A stretch of DNA of 64,000 nt from Roseovarius sp. THAF27. Lineage in GTDB: Bacteria > Pseudomonadota > Alphaproteobacteria > Rhodobacterales > Rhodobacteraceae. A model generated the notes under the pieces. It saw only the letters and a program-made list of their open reading frames with translations, searched no databases and was not told where the DNA came from. The DNA is taken from NCBI RefSeq assembly GCF_009363655.1, contig NZ_CP045393.1:3596001-3660000 (forward strand), read 5' to 3'. Of the stretch, positions 40,602-48,796 are shown piece by piece (position 1 is the first letter of the stretch; every line of letters begins with the position of its first letter). Both the position numbers and the translations under genes were made by a program.

Positions 40602-40641
40602 GTAGGGTGGGTGAAAACCCACCTTTGGTGGATGAAAACCC
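40602..40641. repeat. dispersed inverted-repeat element, copy 3, partly duplicated
   Basis: GTAGGGTGGGTG, AAAA and CCCACC form the stem-loop; a second arm pair GGTGGATGAAAACCCACG follows directly. It shares the GTAGGGTGGG head with the copies at 8776 and 24651 and lies in the hemerythrin leader region. Confidence 0.6.
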
Positions 40642-40756
40642 ACGCGCCGCGCCTTAACCAGGCATTAACCCCGAACGCTCGGTTAACCCCACCAATCCGG
40701 GAAAATCGCACCGTCGCGATACCACTCAAATACCGACGCGATACCGACATCGAATT

Positions 40757-40770
40757 TTGACTGAAATCAA
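40757..40770 (-). promoter_or_regulatory. FNR-type box upstream of the hemerythrin gene
   Basis: TTGAC-TGAA-ATCAA differs from the consensus in one base. It lies between the fnrL stop and the hemerythrin gene, about 207 bases upstream of the latter's start, so a long leader would be needed. The dispersed repeat lies in between. Confidence 0.5.
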
Positions 40771-40793
40771 ACGGTTAACCCCGATTCCCGGGC

Positions 40794-41540
40794 TCAGGCC
40801 AGCATCCCGCCGTCACTGTCGTCGCCCGCCTCTTCCAGCAGGCGGTCGAAATCCGGCACCGTCACATGCCGCTTGCCTTCCAGGTGGATCACCTGGTCGC
40901 GCTTCAACGCGCTGATCTGCCGGCTCACCGTCTCCAGCGTCAGGCCAAGGTAATCGGCCATCGCCTCGCGTGTCAGCGGCAGGTCGAACACCACCTGGCC
41001 CGCGGCCTTGGACATGTTCAGCACCGCGTTGCGCCGACCCAGGATGGCCAGGAAAGACGCGATCTTCTCCCGCGCCGTCTTGCGCCCCAGCAGCAGCATC
41101 CATTCGCGCGCCGCATCCAGCTCGTCCAGCGTCATCTCTAGCAGGCGCTGCCCGATATGCGGGGTGACTTCCATCATGTTTTCAAAGGGATGCTTGCGGA
41201 AACAGCACATCACCACGTCGCTCACCGCGACCACGTTATAGGCCGCCTTCTCGCGCCCCGGACGGCCCACGAAATCGCTCGGCAACAGCAGACCCACCAT
41301 CTGCGTGCGCCCGTCCTCCAGCGTCTGCGTCAGCATCGCGATGCCGGAAACGACCGAGCCCACGAAATCCATCCGGTCCCCAGCCCAGATCAGCGTCCGT
41401 CCCGCCTCGAAGCTGCGGTAGTACTTGATCTGGTCCAGCTGCTCCAGTTCCTGCGCGTCACATCGCGCGCACACCGCCCTGTGCCGAATGGGGCATTCCC
41501 CGCATTCACGGGGGATCGCGTCATGTGCGTCTTTGAGCAT
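40794..41540 (-). CDS. fnrL: anaerobic regulator FnrL (Crp/Fnr family)
   Basis: FnrL is an oxygen-labile [4Fe-4S] activator of microaerobic genes. The 248-residue product has the N-terminal cysteine cluster (C13, C16, C24, C27), a further candidate ligand in VVMCCF (C112/C113), a cyclic-nucleotide-binding fold, a dimer helix and a C-terminal winged helix. The recognition helix reads LTLETVSRQISAL (E203, S206, R207), the E-SR signature for TTGAT sites. It is divergent from hemN with a perfect FNR box between them, as in Rhodobacter, so autoregulation is likely. Confidence 0.95.
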   Translation of the reverse strand: MLKDAHDAIPRECGECPIRHRAVCARCDAQELEQLDQIKYYRSFEAGRTLIWAGDRMDFVGSVVSGIAMLTQTLEDGRTQMVGLLLPSDFVGRPGREKAAYNVVAVSDVVMCCFRKHPFENMMEVTPHIGQRLLEMTLDELDAAREWMLLLGRKTAREKIASFLAILGRRNAVLNMSKAAGQVVFDLPLTREAMADYLGLTLETVSRQISALKRDQVIHLEGKRHVTVPDFDRLLEEAGDDSDGGMLA

Positions 41541-41560
41541 CGACAGTGCTTTCGGTCGAG

Positions 41561-41574
41561 TTGATCTGCATCAA
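41561..41574 (+). promoter_or_regulatory. perfect FNR box between fnrL and hemN
   Basis: TTGAT-CTGC-ATCAA matches the consensus fully and is identical to the ccoN box. The centre is about 41 bases from the hemN start codon and 27 from that of fnrL. It can serve hemN activation and fnrL autoregulation. Confidence 0.8.
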
Positions 41575-41608
41575 GGTTTTTGTGTTTTCCCACCTCTAAT
41601 CTAACGTC

Positions 41609-42964
41609 ATGATTGACCGAGAACAACTCCGCAGACTGGGACTGTTCGACGCGAATGTACCGCGTTACACCAGCTATCCCACGGCCCCGCATTTCTCTGA
41701 TTCCGTTGGGTTTTCGACCATGCGGGACTGGATTTCCGCCATCACGCCGGGCAGCGCGATTTCGCTTTACCTGCATGTGCCTTTCTGCCGCAGGTTGTGC
41801 TGGTTCTGCGCCTGCCGGACGCAAGGCACCAAGTCGCTCTCGCCCGTCGCCGCCTACGTGGAAACGCTCAAGGCCGAGCTGGCGCTTCTGAAGAACACCC
41901 TGCCCGAAGGCGTCACCCTGTCGCGCCTGCACTGGGGCGGCGGTACGCCGACGCTGCTGTCGGCCGACCTGATCACCGACCTCGCCAGCGCCGTGCGCGA
42001 CGCCGTGCCGTTCGGCGACGACACCGAGTTCTCGGTCGAGATCGACCCGAACGAGATCGACGCCCCCCGGATCGAGGCGCTCGCCGCCGCGGGCATGAAC
42101 CGCGCGTCCGTGGGCGTGCAGGATTTCGACGACGTGATCCAGCAGGCCATCGGCCGCATCCAGACCTTCGACATCACCCGCGACACGATCGACGCATTGC
42201 GCGCCGCCGGGGTGCGCAGCCTCAACGCCGACATCCTTTACGGCCTGCCGCACCAGACCGGGGCGCGCATGGTCGAAAGCGTGCAAAAGCTTTTGTCGCT
42301 CAACCCCGACCGCGTGGCGCTTTACGGCTATGCCCACGTGCCGTGGATGGCCAAGCGCCAGCAACTCATCCCGTCCGACGCGCTGCCCACGCCCGAGGAA
42401 CGGCTGGAGCTGTTCGATGCCGCCCGCCGCCTGTTCGTCTGGGATGGCTATCAGAAGATCGGGATAGACCATTTCGCCACGCCCGATGACGGCCTCAGCA
42501 TCGCGAAGAAGCTGGGGCGCCTGCGCCGCAACTTCCAGGGCTACACCGACGACACGTCCGAGGTCCTGGTGGGCCTTGGCGCCTCGTCGATCTCGCGTTT
42601 TCCGCAAGGCTATGCCCAGAACGCCCCCGCCACCGGCGCCCACACCGGCGCCATTCGCGAGGGCCGCTTCTCCACCAGTCGAGGGCACGTGTTCAAGGGT
42701 CAGGATCTTTTGCGGGCGCGCCTCATCGAGGCCGTCATGTGCGATTTCCGGGTCGATGCCGGTGAAATCTGCGAGACGTTCAGCATGTCCCGCCAGGCTG
42801 TCCGCAGCTTGCTCGAACCGACGGCACGCGCCTTCGACGGACTTGTCGACCTCAGCAACGAAGGTCTCTTCATCCCCCCGGCGGCGCGCCCGCTGACGCG
42901 GATGATCGCCCGCAGCCTCGACGCCTACGACCTCAGCCGCGCGGGCCACAGCCCGGCGATCTGA
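41609..42964 (+). CDS. hemN: oxygen-independent coproporphyrinogen III oxidase
   Basis: HemN is a radical SAM enzyme that converts coproporphyrinogen III to protoporphyrinogen IX without oxygen. The 451-residue product has the cluster motif C60-xxx-C64-xx-C67 (HVPFCRRLCWFC) and the usual GGGTPTLL segment, with a HemN C-terminal domain. The YTSYPTAPHF start identifies true HemN rather than the HemW group. Its FNR box and its position beside fnrL agree with use at low oxygen to make haem for the cbb3 oxidase. Confidence 0.95.
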   Translation: MIDREQLRRLGLFDANVPRYTSYPTAPHFSDSVGFSTMRDWISAITPGSAISLYLHVPFCRRLCWFCACRTQGTKSLSPVAAYVETLKAELALLKNTLPEGVTLSRLHWGGGTPTLLSADLITDLASAVRDAVPFGDDTEFSVEIDPNEIDAPRIEALAAAGMNRASVGVQDFDDVIQQAIGRIQTFDITRDTIDALRAAGVRSLNADILYGLPHQTGARMVESVQKLLSLNPDRVALYGYAHVPWMAKRQQLIPSDALPTPEERLELFDAARRLFVWDGYQKIGIDHFATPDDGLSIAKKLGRLRRNFQGYTDDTSEVLVGLGASSISRFPQGYAQNAPATGAHTGAIREGRFSTSRGHVFKGQDLLRARLIEAVMCDFRVDAGEICETFSMSRQAVRSLLEPTARAFDGLVDLSNEGLFIPPAARPLTRMIARSLDAYDLSRAGHSPAI

Positions 42965-42970
42965 CGCGCT

Positions 42971-43387
42971 TCAGATCAGTCGCTTTTCCAGCACAAGCGC
43001 ATCGACCGGGCGGCCCTGGGACCGGGTATAGTAGCCCACCCGCCGCGCCAGGTCCGAGAACCCTTCGGACAGGTAGAGCGCCAGCGCGGCGTCATTGTCG
43101 GCGGCCACTTCCAGAAACAGGCGCTCGGCCCCGCGGGACACGGCCGCGTCTTCGAAAGCGCGCAGGCAGGCCCGCCCGCGCCCCTGGCGGCGCACCCTCG
43201 GATCGGTGGCCAATGTCAACAACTCGGCTTCGCCCGCCACGGCCTGCCCCATGGCAAAGGCCTTGGTGTCCCCCACGACGAAAACATGGTCCCAGTCCAG
43301 AAGGTCCCGAAATTCCGCCGCGCTCCAGCTGCGACTTTGCCCTGCAAAGGCCCGCGCATGAAGATCCGCCAGCGCCTCAGGCGTCAT
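42971..43387 (-). CDS. rimI: RimI-like ribosomal-protein alanine acetyltransferase
   Basis: The 138-residue product is a GNAT enzyme with the motif RVRRQGRGRACLRAFE for acetyl-CoA binding and the ending typical of RimI, which acetylates the N-terminus of ribosomal protein S18. It overlaps tsaB by 11 bases, and the tsaB-rimI pair is widespread. The specificity is inferred from that pairing; other N-terminal targets are possible. Confidence 0.85.
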   Translation of the reverse strand: MTPEALADLHARAFAGQSRSWSAAEFRDLLDWDHVFVVGDTKAFAMGQAVAGEAELLTLATDPRVRRQGRGRACLRAFEDAAVSRGAERLFLEVAADNDAALALYLSEGFSDLARRVGYYTRSQGRPVDALVLEKRLI

Positions 43388-44039
43388 CGAGGATGACCGG
43401 CGGCACGTCCCGTGACGGCGCCGCGTCCGCGGGCTTGAGGTAGAGCGGCGCGGGCGGCGGTACCGGCTCGCCCAACCTGCTCGCCGCGATCAGGGCAATC
43501 GCCGTCGCGGGATCGTGGAGCGGGCGCAACGCCTGCGCCCCGATCCGGGCCGCCACGGGCTCGGCTGCCGCACCGACACACTGCAGATTGGCGTCGAAAA
43601 TCTCCGCAGACACCTCGTCGAGCGGCACCAGCTTCGGCCCGAACGCCCGCCGCAATCCGAACCCTTGGGCATAGACCTGATCCCGCGGCGCATCGCGTAC
43701 CGACAGGATCGGACCGTCAAGGCCGAACGCCGCCGCTTCCAGGATGCTGACCCCCACTGCGGGCACGTCCAGCGACAGGGCCAGCCCCCGCGCCGCGGAA
43801 ACGGAAATGCGAATGCCTGTGAAATTTCCCGGCCCTATCCCCACGCCGATAGCATCGAGGTCGCCCCATGCGGCCCCCGCGCGGTCCAGCGTCTCTTCCA
43901 GCGCCGGGAAAAGGGCCTCGGCCTGGCCCTTGGGCATTTCGACATGCGATTCCGCCACGATGCCCTGCCCCGAAAGCAAGCACACCCCCAGCCAGGGGCC
44001 GGAGGTGTCGAATGCCAGAACGCGCCGAGCGTCGGTCAC
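43377..44039 (-). CDS. tsaB: tRNA threonylcarbamoyladenosine biosynthesis protein TsaB
   Basis: TsaB is the dimer partner of TsaD in making the t6A base at position 37 of ANN-reading tRNAs. The 220-residue product has the ASKHA fold start (VLAFDTSGPWLGVCLL) and the conserved VGIGPGNFTGIRISVSAARG. It is followed by rimI with overlap and preceded, five bases upstream, by the nfuA stop. The length is normal. Confidence 0.93.
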   Translation of the reverse strand: MTDARRVLAFDTSGPWLGVCLLSGQGIVAESHVEMPKGQAEALFPALEETLDRAGAAWGDLDAIGVGIGPGNFTGIRISVSAARGLALSLDVPAVGVSILEAAAFGLDGPILSVRDAPRDQVYAQGFGLRRAFGPKLVPLDEVSAEIFDANLQCVGAAAEPVAARIGAQALRPLHDPATAIALIAASRLGEPVPPPAPLYLKPADAAPSRDVPPVILDDA

Positions 44040-44043
44040 GAGG

Positions 44044-44604
44044 TCAGACCCCGACCGGACGCACCTCGGTGACTTCGGGGATGTAGTGGCGCAGCAGGTT
44101 CTCGATCCCCATCTTCAGGGTGATGGTCGAGGACGGGCACCCGGCACAGGCGCCCTGCATGTGCAGGTAGACAACGCCGCGTTCAAAGCCATGAAACGTG
44201 ATATCGCCGCCATCCTGCGCCACCGCCGGGCGCACGCGGGTGTCCAGCAGCTGCTTGATCTGGTCGATGACTTCCGCGTTTTCGCCTTCGCTCGCGGCGT
44301 GGCCCGACTCGGCGGCCTCGCCCGTCATGACCGGCTGACCGGACTGGAAATGCTCCATGATCGCGCCCAGGATCGCGGGCTTCACGTGATCCCACTCCAC
44401 CGCGTCCTGCTTGGTCACGGTGACGAAATCATTGCCGAGGAAGACCCCGGTCACACCGTCCACGCCAAAGACGCGCGCGGCCAGCGGCGACTTGTCGGCA
44501 GTGTCCGCCGTGGGAAAATCCGCGGTCCCGGCTTCCAGCACGGTCTGGCCGGGAAGGAATTTCAGCGTTGCGGGATTCGGGGTCGATTCTGTCTGGATGA
44601 ACAT
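44044..44604 (-). CDS. nfuA: NfuA-type iron-sulfur carrier
   Basis: The 186-residue product has an N-terminal Nfu_N domain (FIQTESTPNPATLKFLPGQT) and a C-terminal NifU-like domain with the cluster-binding C153-AG-C156 (MQGACAGCPSST). It holds a [4Fe-4S] cluster between two monomers and delivers it to target enzymes. The first gene of the set nfuA-tsaB-rimI, it probably shares their transcript; the spacing is only four bases. Confidence 0.94.
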   Translation of the reverse strand: MFIQTESTPNPATLKFLPGQTVLEAGTADFPTADTADKSPLAARVFGVDGVTGVFLGNDFVTVTKQDAVEWDHVKPAILGAIMEHFQSGQPVMTGEAAESGHAASEGENAEVIDQIKQLLDTRVRPAVAQDGGDITFHGFERGVVYLHMQGACAGCPSSTITLKMGIENLLRHYIPEVTEVRPVGV

Positions 44605-44689
44605 GGTGCGCGCCCTCTTTTTCAGTTGCTCAAGATATGCGCAGCGGGGTGGGCGCTGTCAAGGTTTGGAACGATTCTAAAAAAGACGG

Positions 44690-45145
44690 TCACGTGATCG
44701 CTTCCAGCCGCTCCTTGCTCAAATCACCCGGAACAATGGTGATCGGGATCGGCAACCCACCGGAATTCTTCGACAATTGCGACACCAGCGGGCCCGGGCC
44801 CTTCTTGTCGGCACTGGCGCCAAGCACCAGCACGCCGATTTCGGTGTCTTCCTGGACCTGCGCCATGATCTCGGCCACCGGCTCGCCCTCGCGGATGACC
44901 AGCTCGGGGTCGATGCCCTGCTTGTCGCGCATCCACTTGGCGAAAACCTCGAAATGCGCGTGGATTCGCTCGCGGGCCTCCTCGCGCATGATGTCCCCAA
45001 CGCCGATCCAGTGGTTGAACTCCTCGGGCGGAATCACCGCGAGAATTTCGACACCGGCCTGCGTGTTCTTGGCGCGCATGGCGGCGAACCGCATCGCGTT
45101 GAGGCATTCGCGGCTGTCGTCCAGCACCACGAGAAACTTGCGCAT
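44690..45145 (-). CDS. universal stress protein, single domain
   Basis: The 151-residue product is one UspA unit (FLVVLDDSRECLNAMRFAAM at the start, VLVLGASADKKGPGPLVSQL in the nucleotide loop). It lies 85 bases upstream of nfuA in the same direction. The function is a general stress role; no specific partner can be read. AAGGGAAC precedes the ATG. Confidence 0.9.
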   Translation of the reverse strand: MRKFLVVLDDSRECLNAMRFAAMRAKNTQAGVEILAVIPPEEFNHWIGVGDIMREEARERIHAHFEVFAKWMRDKQGIDPELVIREGEPVAEIMAQVQEDTEIGVLVLGASADKKGPGPLVSQLSKNSGGLPIPITIVPGDLSKERLEAIT

Positions 45146-45234
45146 GATGTTCCCTTTGTCTTGCGGCGTTCATATTGCCGGGTTCGAAGGCATCGGGCAA
45201 CCGCCGCTTTCGGGTTGGGCCGACCGGACCGCTA

Positions 45235-46251
45235 TCAATCGAACGTGCCCGCCACCCGGCCCACCAGCATGAAGGCGCGCGCCGTACGCGTGTCCGACAT
45301 CTCGGACATCTCGGCATCCGTCGCCACCTCGGCGAACTGGCTGATCGTGCGGTCGAAAAGCCGAAGGAAGTGGTGCGCCGCATCGCGAAAGATCGTGTCC
45401 TGCTTCATCCGCGCGGCCGTCAGCGCCAGCGACGAACGGTCCCGCACCCCGCCCAGCGCGGCCACGGCGCGCCCCCGTTCCCCGGCGGCGAAGCGGCGCC
45501 AGACCTCGGGGCGGGCCATGTCGGGGCGCAGGTCGTCCATGTAGATACCGTCCTGCGACAGCAGCGTCAGCACGTCCTGGCTGGCCTGGATCAACTGCGC
45601 GCTCTGCCGGTTCTTCAGCGCCCGCCGCAACGCCGCAAAGCCGGCCCTGTCCTCGGCATTCTCGGGAAAGTTCAGCGCGCGAATGAAATCCTCGGTGGCC
45701 AAGGGGGGCGTCATGTCCTCGGGCGGCGTGCCCAGCGGCAGCGCCACCTGGTCGGAGCTGGTCTCTTCCGGCGCGTGCACCGGCGCGGGGCGCGGCTCCG
45801 TGGCCTGCCGCACGGTCGAGAACGTGGCTAGGGCCGTCTCCGTCTTGCGCTGCGCCGCCGCGATTTCCTCGAGCTTCTTGGCGACAGAGGTCTGCGAAAC
45901 GTCATGGACGCCCTGGCTCTGCGCCACGTAAGCTTGCCGGATCGCGTCGATCGCCGTTTGCAAGCGCTGGCTCTCTTCACGCATCACCTTGCTGGACCGC
46001 GCCGCGGTCGCCGCGACCCAGATCATCGCCACCGGCATGAAGATCGCCAGCAGCACCACCACGAACTGCAGCGCCCCGCCGGATTCGGTGAACATGCCCA
46101 TCGGCTCCAGCACCAGAAAGAACACCGCCGTTCCCAGCAGCCACACCGCTGTCAGGGCGAGCGCGATCACCTCGACCCCGGTCACCCTGTCCTTGCGGGG
46201 CCGGTCATAGACGCCAAGCGGCGTCTGCGGTGACTGGTTTCGGTCGGTCAT
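45235..46251 (-). CDS. membrane protein of unknown function with two N-terminal spans
   Basis: The 338-residue product has two membrane helices near the N-terminus (VIALALTAVWLLGTAVFFLV and ALQFVVVLLAIFMPVAMIWV), a coiled-coil stretch (about 85-145), a Pro-rich linker and a helical C-terminal domain (from about 185). Both the short N-terminus and the large C-terminal part should face the cytoplasm. I do not recognise a characterised family. The TTG six bases further upstream is an alternative start; the ATG at 46251 is preferred. It follows greA in the same direction after 27 bases. Confidence 0.75.
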   Translation of the reverse strand: MTDRNQSPQTPLGVYDRPRKDRVTGVEVIALALTAVWLLGTAVFFLVLEPMGMFTESGGALQFVVVLLAIFMPVAMIWVAATAARSSKVMREESQRLQTAIDAIRQAYVAQSQGVHDVSQTSVAKKLEEIAAAQRKTETALATFSTVRQATEPRPAPVHAPEETSSDQVALPLGTPPEDMTPPLATEDFIRALNFPENAEDRAGFAALRRALKNRQSAQLIQASQDVLTLLSQDGIYMDDLRPDMARPEVWRRFAAGERGRAVAALGGVRDRSSLALTAARMKQDTIFRDAAHHFLRLFDRTISQFAEVATDAEMSEMSDTRTARAFMLVGRVAGTFD

Positions 46252-46278
46252 GGGCAAACCTGAGTGAAAGGTATCGGG

Positions 46279-46749
46279 TCAGATAAAGGCGACCTTCAGC
46301 ACTTCGTAGGCCTTGTCGCCACCTGGTGTGCGCACTTCTACGCTATCGCCCTCTTCCTTGCCAATGAGCGCACGCGCGATCGGCGATTTCACGTTCAGCA
46401 GGCCCTTTTCGATATTGGCCTCGTACTCGCCCACGATCTGATAGGTCTTTTCCTCGTCCGTATCCTCGTCCACCAGGGTCACCGTGGCGCCGAACTTGAT
46501 CGGGCCGGACAGCTTCTTGGGGTCGATCACGTCCGCCAGGCTGATCGCGCCTTCCAGTTCCTTGATACGGCCCTCGATGAAGGACTGCTTTTCCTTGGCG
46601 GAGTGGTACTCGGCATTCTCCGACAGGTCGCCATGCTCGCGCGCCTCGGAAATCGCCTTGATGATGGCGGGGCGCTCGACGGATTTCAGCTGTTTCAGCT
46701 CCGCGTTCAGCGCATCGAAACCGTCCTGTGTCATCGGGATCTTATCCAT
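46279..46749 (-). CDS. greA: transcription elongation factor GreA
   Basis: GreA stimulates RNA cleavage by backtracked RNA polymerase. The 156-residue product has the N-terminal coiled coil with the acidic tip ([14 protein letters not shown]) and the C-terminal FKBP-like domain ([18 protein letters not shown]). The length and the two-domain order are standard. AAAGGACAGGTC precedes the ATG. Confidence 0.97.
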   Translation of the reverse strand: MDKIPMTQDGFDALNAELKQLKSVERPAIIKAISEAREHGDLSENAEYHSAKEKQSFIEGRIKELEGAISLADVIDPKKLSGPIKFGATVTLVDEDTDEEKTYQIVGEYEANIEKGLLNVKSPIARALIGKEEGDSVEVRTPGGDKAYEVLKVAFI

Positions 46750-46944
46750 GACCTGTCCTTTTTTCTGTCCCTAGTATCACCAAGGGGCCGCCCTTCCGCG
46801 ACCCCGTGCCATTTTCAAACCATGCGCGACAGATTGACCCGACCTGACCCGGCAATGCAAGTGGGACCTGACCGTCGCCCGCGCAATCGCGCCGAAACTT
46901 GCGCCTTTTTGACGCTTTTGGGTACCTGTTACGTCGTGTTCGAA

Positions 46945-46973
46945 TTGACCTTGCGCAACCCCGCGCGATAACC
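46945..46973 (+). promoter_or_regulatory. candidate promoter of the ETF-QO gene
   Basis: TTGACC (46945-46950), 17 bases, then ATAACC (46968-46973). It lies in the 282-base divergent region between greA and the ETF-QO gene, 58 bases before the latter's ATG. The -10 element is a modest match. Confidence 0.4.
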
Positions 46974-47031
46974 AGTTGCGAAGTTTCTTACGCGGGCCGG
47001 AATACGACCGGACGACCAGGAGAGGACCAAG

Positions 47032-48678
47032 ATGACCCAAGTCGAACGCGAAGCCATGGAATACGACGTCGTGATCGTCGGCGCGGGGCCCGCGGGCCTG
47101 AGCGCCGCGATCCGCCTGAAACAGCTCGACCCCGAGCGCGAGGTCGTCGTGCTGGAAAAAGGCTCCGAGGTGGGCGCGCATATCCTGTCGGGCGCGGTGC
47201 TCGATCCGTGCGGCCTCGATGCGCTCATCCCCGACTGGAAGGAAAAGGGCGCTCCCCTGAACGTCCCGGTCAAGGAAGACAATTTCTACATGCTGGGCGA
47301 GGCGGGCAAGGTCCGTATCCCCAACTTCCCCATGCCGCCGCTGATGAACAACCACGGCAATTACATCGTCTCGATGGGCAATGTCTGCCGCTGGATGGCC
47401 GAACAGGCCGAGGCCTTGGGTGTCGAGATCTTCCCCGGCATGGCCTGCTCGGAAATCGTCTATGGCGAGAACGGCGAGGTAAAGGGCGTCGTGGCCGGCG
47501 AATTCGGCAAGAACGCCGACGGCACCCCCGGACCGGGCTACGAGCCCGGCATGGAACTGCACGGTAAGTACGTGTTCCTGGGCGAAGGCGTGCGCGGGTC
47601 GCTCTCCAAGGAAGTCATCGCGAAATACGACCTTTCCAAAGGCAAGGAGCCGCAGAAATACGGCCTCGGGATGAAGGAAATCTGGGAAATCGACCCGGAA
47701 AAGCATCGCGAAGGTACCGTCACCCACACGATGGGCTGGCCCTTGGGCAAGAACGCGGGCGGTGGCTCGTTCATCTACCACCTCGACAACAACCAGGTCT
47801 ATGTGGGCTTCGTGGTGCACCTGAACTACAAGAACCCGCACCTCTACCCTTACATGGAATTCCAGCGGTTCAAGCATCACCCGGTGGTGGCCGACCTGCT
47901 GAAAGGCGGCAAACGCGTCGCCTACGGCGCCCGCGCCATTTCCGAGGGCGGGTACCAGTCGATGCCCAAGATGGTTGCCCCCGGCGTCGCCCTGCTGGGC
48001 TGCTCGGTCGGCATGGTCAACGTGCCTCGCATCAAGGGCAACCATAACGCCATGCTGTCGGGCAAGGCCGCGGCCGAGGCCGCCCACGCCGCCATCGAGG
48101 GCGGGCGCGCCAGCGACGAACTGGCCGATTACGAGACCGAAGTCCGCAACGGCGCCATCGGGGCGGACCTGAAAAAGGTCCGTAACGTCAAACCCTTGTG
48201 GTCCAAGTACGGCCTCACCGCCTCGCTCACGCTTGGCGGGCTCGACATGTGGACCAACACGCTGGGCTTTTCGTTCTTCGGCACGATCGGCCACGGCAAG
48301 AACGATGCCGAGGCTACCGAACCGGCCAGCAAGCACAAGGAAATCGACTATCCCAAGCCCGACGGCAAGCTCAGCTTCGACCGGCTGACCAATGTCAGCT
48401 TCTCGATGACCAACCACGAGGAAAGCCAGCCTGCCCACCTCAAGCTGAAGGACCCGACCGTCCCTGTACAGGTGAACCTGCCCAAGTATGCCGGCCCCTC
48501 GGCCCGCTACTGCCCGGCAGGCGTCTACGAGTTCGTGGAAAAGGACGGCGAGCAGCAATTCGTCATCAACTTCCAGAACTGCGTGCACTGCAAGACCTGC
48601 GACATCAAGGATCCGACCCAGAACATCGTCTGGACCACGCCCCAGGGCGGCGACGGGCCGAATTATCCCAATATGTGA
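47032..48678 (+). CDS. electron transfer flavoprotein-ubiquinone oxidoreductase
   Basis: The enzyme passes electrons from ETF, and so from fatty-acid and amino-acid dehydrogenases, to ubiquinone at the inner membrane. The 548-residue product has the FAD motif VIVGAGPAGLSAAI (14-27), a ubiquinone/membrane-binding region and one [4Fe-4S] cluster with C494, C517, C520 and C523 (CPAGVYEF, NCVHCKTCDIKDP). The ending PQGGDGPNYPNM is standard. GGAGAGGACC precedes the ATG. It stands alone. Confidence 0.96.
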   Translation: MTQVEREAMEYDVVIVGAGPAGLSAAIRLKQLDPEREVVVLEKGSEVGAHILSGAVLDPCGLDALIPDWKEKGAPLNVPVKEDNFYMLGEAGKVRIPNFPMPPLMNNHGNYIVSMGNVCRWMAEQAEALGVEIFPGMACSEIVYGENGEVKGVVAGEFGKNADGTPGPGYEPGMELHGKYVFLGEGVRGSLSKEVIAKYDLSKGKEPQKYGLGMKEIWEIDPEKHREGTVTHTMGWPLGKNAGGGSFIYHLDNNQVYVGFVVHLNYKNPHLYPYMEFQRFKHHPVVADLLKGGKRVAYGARAISEGGYQSMPKMVAPGVALLGCSVGMVNVPRIKGNHNAMLSGKAAAEAAHAAIEGGRASDELADYETEVRNGAIGADLKKVRNVKPLWSKYGLTASLTLGGLDMWTNTLGFSFFGTIGHGKNDAEATEPASKHKEIDYPKPDGKLSFDRLTNVSFSMTNHEESQPAHLKLKDPTVPVQVNLPKYAGPSARYCPAGVYEFVEKDGEQQFVINFQNCVHCKTCDIKDPTQNIVWTTPQGGDGPNYPNM

Positions 48679-48796
48679 CCAACAGGCGAAATGATGCGAA
48701 TGCGAGGGCGGCAAATCAGCCGCCCTCATTGCGTTGGCACGCGCCACATACTACCTTCGCGCAATCACAGACCGCAGAGGCAGGGAGCTCGTACCC

